This document shows, piece by piece, positions 57,746-64,000 of a stretch of 64,000 bases of DNA. The DNA lies in the NCBI GenBank assembly GCA_903813345.2, contig CAIIXF020000005.1, positions 21,329,375 through 21,393,374 on the forward strand, read 5' to 3'. The position numbers and the translations under genes are program-made. Every line of letters starts with the position of its first letter. Position 1 is the stretch's first letter. The notes under the pieces were generated by a model. It worked only from the letters and a program-made list of their open reading frames with translations, did no database searches and was not told the origin of the DNA. The stretch comes from Owenia fusiformis (lineage: Eukaryota; Annelida; Polychaeta; Sabellida; Oweniidae).

Positions 57746-58290
57746 ACTATGGTGTTATTTAGAACAATACTACAGGTTTTTAAATGGACTATATAGATGT
57801 CATACCTTTTGGCGGATGGATATGGAACCTCATACCATAGCTACTGTGTCCCTAAGCATCATCACATAAAATTTGAACCAAATTCAACCAAATTCAAATT
57901 CAATTGTCTCCTTGACTTAATGAAGGTACTAAAATGAATTATATTTCCCCTCCCAAAATAATTTTTCTTTACAAATTATGCATATAAGAATTCAAACCTA
58001 AAGATGCTTTAATACATAATCCAATGGGTTAGTTAGGATTGCCAAACTTTTGGAGGGAGTGTAATTGTACAAATTGCATTATTTGAGGAACCCTAATGAA
58101 GGGGGGGGGATTTGTAAATAACATAAAAATAGAACCCCCGGTCACCAAATCCTGGCTACGCCACGGGGTATCCGGCCAGTCGAACATCTTGCTGAGCATC
58201 AAACAAAGGTACAAGCTATATATCATTTCTCAAAATGGCCACTTTACAGAAGAAATTGTCAAAAGATTATATGTATCAAGTTTTAATGTA
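57746..58290. other. Unassigned spacer
   Basis: AT-rich. A GGGGGGGGG run at 58101 and CACCAAATCCTGGCTACG resemble a decayed CAGGCCCGTAGCCAGG-type end. No gene. Confidence 0.4.
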
Positions 58291-59179
58291 TACTCCTCAA
58301 AAAAAGTTAAGGACCTCATAGGTTTACATGTTAACCCCCATATTTGTTTAACGACTGTTTTCTAAGCGGGGAACAAAAAAAATCCCAATAAAGGAAATAA
58401 ATCTGTATCTTGATTCTATTCCCTAATAAAGTCCGCAACGTTTCAATGTTATATCTCCATTACATTCTGTCAAAATTTGATGTCAAAATTGATGAATTTC
58501 ATGAAATGTAACAAAAATGGCAGATCCCTTGTTAAACAAATGGGGAATGGTGGCTTAGGGGCAACTCAGATTTTGGAATATCTATTCAGCAAAACATTTA
58601 TTAAAAATACTTTCTAAGTAGAAAATTGAATGATTTTACATTTTACATGCTAAATGTCTCGCTTATATTGTTAAAATTAGCGATACGGAGTGTTAAAGTA
58701 ATTTTGACCACCTCACTGAACCACCTGTGTTATTTCAATAAGAGGTTCATTAAAAAAATATTGAATTTGAAACCATTAACTTTTGTAAAGCCTGGACAAT
58801 TAAATCATATTTTTGTAGAGTAGACAATTTAGCAAATTTAATTATCTCTTACAATCTCAATTTTGAGAGCAACCGGATGGATGGATCGTTCCTCATATGA
58901 CTTATGGCAACCCAACCATTCCCCATTTGTTTAACATGGGATCTGCCATTTTTGTTAGATTTCATGAAATCTTCAATTTTGACATCAAATTTTCACCCAA
59001 TGTAATGGAGATATAACATTGAAACGTTGCGGACTTTATAGTGAATAGAATCAAGATACAGATTTATTTTCTTTATTAGGATTTCTTTTGTTCCCCGCTT
59101 AGAAAACAGTCGTTAAACAAATATGGGGGTTAACATGTAAACCTATGAGGTCCTTAACTTTTTTTGAGTTTGAGGAGTA
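58291..59179. mobile_element. TACTCCTCAA TIR element, complete copy (889 bp)
   Basis: TACTCCTCAAAAAAAGTTAA at the left and TTAACTTTTTTTGAGTTTGAGGAGTA at the right, flanked by TA (58289-58290 and 59180-59181). Arms of about 270 bp (58291-58560 and 58905-59179) surround 340 bases of unique interior. Likely a non-autonomous Tc1/mariner relative. Confidence 0.8.
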
Positions 59180-59181
59180 TA

Positions 59182-59450
59182 TTTACATTTAAATATAGCT
59201 GTCTTAATAAGTACACATGATGAAAATACTGGCACAAACAAAATGCATACTTTCTGAAACCCTGCGTTTGGATATTGATAAATTGAATGATATTGGCCAA
59301 AAACTTCTGTCAGAATTGAAACAATATTTAGAAAAGTCAACATTTCAAAACAACAGCAATAGCTAGAACTATCCTATTTAGATGTTTACTTGACAGTATG
59401 GAGAATTGGGGAAGCCTGACAGAGAATCATCACAGAGGTAGAAAGATTTG
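59182..59450. other. Unassigned spacer
   Basis: No gene or repeat recognised. Confidence 0.4.
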
Positions 59451-60626
59451 ACAAGGCATTAACATGACAAAATGTCACCACCTAAAGGTCAATTTGAAGC
59501 AAGTTGAAAACAGACCTTTTTGACCTTTTTTGACCTTGAGAAGGTCATTAAAGGTGAAATGTCAAATCTAGAGTCAGATTTGAATTTCTGAGAACATGTA
59601 GATGATTTTGAAAAAAAAAATTAGTCAATTTGAAGCAAGTTGAAAAAAGACCTTTTTGACCTTGAGAAGGTCATTGAAGGTAAAATGTCAAATCTAAAGT
59701 CATATTTGAATTTCTGAGAACATGTAGATGATTTTGAAAAAAAAATTTAGTCAATTTGAAGCAAGATGAAAAAATACCTTTTTGACCTTTTTTGACATTG
59801 AGAAGGTCATTGAAGGTCAAATGTCAAATCTAAAGTCAGATTTGAATTTCTGAGAACATGTAGATGATTTTGAAAAAAAAATTTAGTCAATTTGAAGCAA
59901 GTTGAAAAAAGACCTTTTTGACCTTTTTTGACTTTGAGAAGGTCATTGAAGGTCAAATGTCAAATCTTAAGTCAAATCTAAAGTCAGATTTGAATTTCTG
60001 AGAACACGTAGATGATTTTGAAAAAAAAATTTAGTCAATTTGAAGCAAGTTGAAAACAGACCTTTTTGACCTTTTTTGACCTTGAGAAGGTCATTGAAGG
60101 TCAAATGTCAAATCTTAAGTCAAATCTTAAGTCAGATTTGAATTTCTGAGAACACGTAGATGATTTTGAAAAAAAAATTTAGTCAATTTGAAGCAAGTTG
60201 AAAACAGACCTTTTTGACCTTTTTTGACCTTGAGAAGGTCATTGAAGGTCAAATGTCAAATCTAAAGTCAGATTTGAAGGTCAAATGTCAAATCTAAAGT
60301 CAAATCTAAAGTCAGATTTGAATTTCTGAGAACATGTAGATGATTTTGAAAAAAATTTAGTCAATGTGAAGCAAGTTGAAAAAAGACCTTTTTGACCTTG
60401 AGAAGGTCATTGAAGGTCAAATGTCAAATCTAAAGTCAGATTTGAACTTCTGAGAACATGTAGATGATTTAGAAAAAAATTGAAGTCAGTCTAAACAGTA
60501 TTTGTAAAGTTATAGGAAGTTGTAAGAAATTGTTACAGACGCCGGACGCCGGACGCCAACCTCCAACCGCCGTCACAAAAAAAACGGAGACCATAACAAT
60601 ATGTCACCACTTTTGGTGGTGACATA
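59451..60626 (-). mobile_element. Helentron-like VNTR element, family C, copy 2 (1,176 bp)
   Basis: Near-identical to 29619-30643 in the opposite orientation, sharing private variants unit by unit (for example the CTAGAGTCAGATTTG and AAAGTCATATTTG forms). It is about 150 bp longer, consistent with one extra core unit. Ends as described for copy 1. Confidence 0.87.
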
Positions 60627-60639
60627 ATAATAAAGAAAA

Positions 60640-61530
60640 TGGAGTTTTGGTGTGGGAGGGGGGGGGGGCGTGTTATTGTATACTTGTTTATAAAATTGAT
60701 AAAACGACATATAATATTCTAGACAAGGATAGGCATTTGCCATCATCAAATATGAGAGATAATGACTCATAAACTTTAACTATGGAGATTTGGGGAAGTA
60801 ATATGGAACATACAGTATATGGAAACTGTAACCTTATAAGATCTTTTCCAATTTCAGTCATACCTGATTATAAAAGCCCATTGATGTTACAGCATCAGGG
60901 CATATTACGTATAATATTAAATTATGACCATCATTTCTACTGTGCCAAAATCATTCAACCAATTTTAAAATGGAACACGAGAACAAGATTTCTTATTTTA
61001 GGTTATATTCATGTGTCTAATACATAATATTTGATATTAAACATATTTACTTTTATTGTTTTTATACACTTTATAGATTTGTTTAGATATTATTTTAAGT
61101 TTTAACATAACAAAGCACTGTATTGATAATAGAATCAGTTAGTCAATTGTAAGACACCATTTATCCGAGAAAATAAGAAATCTTAGTTATGTATTAAGGC
61201 AGGGCATAACATTTCCCTATCATTTATTCATGTTTACTACATCTATAGTTCCAATGTCATTTAAGCCTGATTTGGTGCAAATATCAAAGCATAACGTCAA
61301 CTCTAAAGTAGTTTAATTCAATGAAAATTAAAAATATCAAAATCGAAAATTACTGTCCGCCATTTTAGATGCGAAGGTTACGGCCGTTACCTTTGCTTGG
61401 TACTGATCAGTGTCCTTGCTCTGTTACAAATTTTCAATGCCCTCCCTCCTTCCTTCTCGATTAAGGCAATGAATATGAAGATGATTTAGAGGTAATATGA
61501 GAGATACTAGTGAAGGGTTGTTTTATGATA
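60640..61530. other. Unassigned spacer
   Basis: AT-rich with a G-run at 60659-60668. Open frames at 60782-61027 have no family resemblance or splice context that I could support. Confidence 0.4.
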
Positions 61531-61532
61531 AA

Positions 61533-62202
61533 CTAGAAAAACAGCAACTCCACGGAGTAGCAAATCCCACCGAACAAAACATATTTAGATTATTATTGGC
61601 CATCTTGAAAATTCCTTCTTGAGCAGAGCTTGTTTGTCCCTAACCATCAACATATAAAATGTAAACCATATCAATAAATCAAAATTTGAGTTATCAAAGA
61701 TTACATTCTTTTTTACTAAAAATGGCGGCCAATTCTGCAATCATTTTGAAAATCTTTCTCGAACAGAGCTATAGTGTCCCTAGGTATCAGCATATAAATT
61801 TGAATTAAGAAAAATGGCAACCATTTTGAAATTCAGCTGCCATTTTGAAAATTCTTCCTCGAACAGAGCTACTGTGTCCCTACTGTGTTTGCTGGTATTA
61901 GAGTTATCAAAATTTTATGGGTTTTTTTACGAAAAATGGCCACCATTTTTAAATTCAGTGGCCATCTTGAAAAATCATTTTTGAACAAAGCAACTGTGTC
62001 CCTAGCCATCATCATATAAAATTTCAAAATTTTGTGCAAAACTCCTTTGTCCCTAGGCATCAGCATATAAAATTTGAACCAAATCCGCAAACTAGTATTT
62101 GAGTTATTAAAGATTACATTTTTTACGAAAAATGGAGGCCATTTTGAATTCAGTGGCCATATTGAAAATTCCTTCTCGAGCAGAGGTCCTACACCCATAA
62201 GC
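61533..62202 (-). mobile_element. Helitron-like element, family B relative, 5'-truncated
   Basis: The minus-strand 3' end reads GTTCGGTGGGA, then GCTACTCCGTGGAGTTGC (hairpin ACTCC-GT-GGAGT), then TTTTTCTAG and a host T. The core has four to five units of about 130 bp (AAAATGGCGGCC, CTCGAACAGAGCTACTGTGT). The 5' end is lost near 62202. Confidence 0.7.
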
Positions 62203-62779
62203 AAGGCTTAAAGTTTTCCGGATTTTCCGGCTAGTTCCGGTACTTTCAGACCGAAATTTGACCCCCGTGAGATCAGTGCAAATCCAGGTTGATATCAGAG
62301 GGGGGTATGGGTTGATCTGAAGCCCAAATAAGTTGAAAACTTGAGGAAAAAATCGTTTAATTGCGGGCCCCAAAACAGCTGATCAGCTGATTCACGTGTG
62401 ATTTGTTATTTAATAAATAGGTCAGTTTCATAAATTATGTGGAACACGAAGCAATCTTACCATCTAGTCTGCATTATTACGACGAGAACTATTGACTTCG
62501 ATTCGCTAAAGCGAGTTATCTTGAATTTGATTGGCTTAAAGATATGACTAATCTGACGAATCAACCAATGAACGTAACCGTTATGAACACCGGCGGGCTA
62601 GCGCTAAAGGGAAACTTTTTGAAATTTTTCTAATCTGTCTTATTTCTGCCAGATATCGATAAAATAAGGACACGATGTGAAGTCACAGAGAACAGAGATG
62701 TAAGGTATGTCATTAAGAATAAGACAGATCCAGCCCAGTTATCAAATTAAAAAAATACAAAAATGCAATAAACAGATGT
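62203..62779. other. Unassigned spacer
   Basis: Contains a CCGGATTTTCCGGCTAGTTCCGG stutter (62218-62240). No gene seen. Confidence 0.4.
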
Positions 62780-63046
62780 GAACATTTTATTCAATGTACT
62801 TTCACCAGAAGGCTCTAGAAGCCACCAGAGGGCACCAATTTTCAAAATTTTATAGGCTTATGCCTTATACAAGGCTTAAAGTCTGTGAAATTTTTTTACC
62901 TGAAACTATCCGAATGCTGGGCGAAAGGCTTGTGCGTAGCCCTGAGGGGGGTTTGGGTGGGTTCTCCCCCCAAGAAAATTTTGAAAATTGGTGCCCTCTG
63001 GTGGCTTCTAGAGCCTTCTGGTGAAAGTACATTGAATAAAATGTTC
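62780..63046. mobile_element. Palindromic MITE-like element (267 bp)
   Basis: GAACATTTTATTCAATGTAC through CACCAGAGGGCACC and on to CAATTTTCAAAATTTTA (62780-62852) returns inverted at 62974-63046 with almost no mismatch. The central 120 bases are unrelated. No duplication identified. Confidence 0.85.
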
Positions 63047-64000
63047 CCTTCTTATATAGGCATTTCATTATTTTAAGCTGTAATTAGTCTATATCTTGTA
63101 TTTTACACTTCAAAAATTTTTTTTTTCCCATTGACATAACATGGGCCACCAAATTAAGCGATTTTTGAGCTTTCAAAATATCATAACTTCCGAACCAGAA
63201 GTCGGATTGAAATTTGGTTTGCAGATTCGGATTCCTGAGAAAATTCTATACTTAATTCATAACTCAAACGTCAAATTTGGAGAATTTTTAATTTTGACCT
63301 ACTTTCCGGACACCATATCTGAAAAGTGGGGCAAAATACTTTCTGACGGCAAAAGCCTAACACTATTAGCACACTCTTGGCTACATGTATACAAAATTTC
63401 GAAGAATATAATTAATCTGTAGTGTCAGAATCGCAAAAATAAGAAAAAACTTTGAATTTGACCTAGATTCGGACCTAGGCATTTTGATGTCCAAATTTTA
63501 AAGCTAGATGTCTTTTGAGGTCCCCTTCTTTTAAAAGCTTTCATTATATTTAGCTGAACTCAGTCTATATTTCGTATTTTTCACTTTTCACAAAAAATCT
63601 TTTTTCCCATTGACTTAACATGGGCACCAAATTTAGCTTTCAAAACGCCATAACTTCCTAACCAGAAGTCTGATTTGAATTTGGTTTTCAGATTCGGAAT
63701 CCTGAGAAAATTTCCTATAAGACTAATATCCTGGACATTTGATTCGAAGAACTTTTTCTTGGACCTCGTTTTCGGACACTGATATCTCGAAATCGGTTTG
63801 AGATATCAAAAAACTAAATCGACCTTAGGTTTCCTACTTCTTTATAAGGAACACAATGAAAAAAAACCGGATCGAAAATATTGAAGGACGACCGAGAAAA
63901 TCGAAAAAAGTGACAAAGTACTGGATTTGACCTAGTTCTTGACCTTTGACCTAGATGAAAATTTGACCCAATTTCCGAGAAACTAGATACTGAACCTTAA
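63047..64000 (-). mobile_element. Helentron-like element, family A, copy 4 (left-truncated, runs off window)
   Basis: Matches 1340-2410 in the same orientation: CGCCATAACTTCCGAACC-type words, AGTGTCAGAATCGCAAAAAT, TTGACCTAGTTCTTGACC at 63924-63945. The 5' end would lie beyond 64000; the 3' end is missing beside the palindrome at 63046. Confidence 0.7.

Noticed and set aside
1-64000. tRNA, rRNA or snRNA genes
   Set aside because: No A/B-box pairs with a cloverleaf or other RNA landmarks noticed on either strand; a covariance-model scan would be decisive.

Overview
This 64 kb window looks like AT-rich nuclear DNA from an invertebrate animal, probably marine. It has introns with GT/AG borders and metazoan gene families. 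It is dominated by LINE, Tc1/mariner, pogo-like, hAT-like, TTAA-type and Helitron/Helentron-like DNA. I cannot fix the phylum from sequence alone. There is no sign of bacterial or phage organisation, and almost none of the long open frames are genes.

Only two host genes can be supported. On the plus strand, two exons (22089-22178 and 28872-29024) encode the C-terminal end of a WD40-repeat protein. They are separated by a 6.7 kb intron that is almost entirely one giant inverted repeat. On the minus strand, three exons (50284-50138, 46985-46868, 46504-46226) encode the C-terminus of a FAM184-like coiled-coil protein; their reading phases match across both introns. The two genes converge, about 17 kb apart. 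Their 5' exons are not seen here and probably lie outside the window or beyond repeats I could not see through.

Layout: 0.1-6 kb is a degraded minus-strand CR1/L2-type LINE, interrupted by a Helentron-like element and by an internally deleted mariner. 6.3-12.3 kb is satellite DNA (78 bp, about 340 bp and 62 bp units). 12.5-21.1 kb holds three copies of one MITE, two pogo-like elements, a hairpin/VNTR element and a nested 507 bp palindrome. 22-29 kb is the WD40 gene end. 29.6-45.6 kb is a mosaic of terminal-inverted-repeat (TIR) elements, foldbacks and mariner remnants. 46.2-50.3 kb is the FAM184-like gene end, with a 2 kb hAT-like element in its intron. 51-57 kb is a stack of Helentron-like copies with nested insertions. 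57-64 kb holds further repeats.

I did not find a new protein-based system. The most interesting structure is at the DNA level. At least three sequence-unrelated repeat families share one Helitron2/Helentron-like design: a 5' terminal motif whose inverted copy sits just inside the 3' end, a short 3' hairpin or tail, and a core of tandem units. Several insertions can be dated and delimited inside the window because an uninterrupted paralogue of the target is also present. Element boundaries were read by eye; similarity statements are visual comparisons, not computed alignments.
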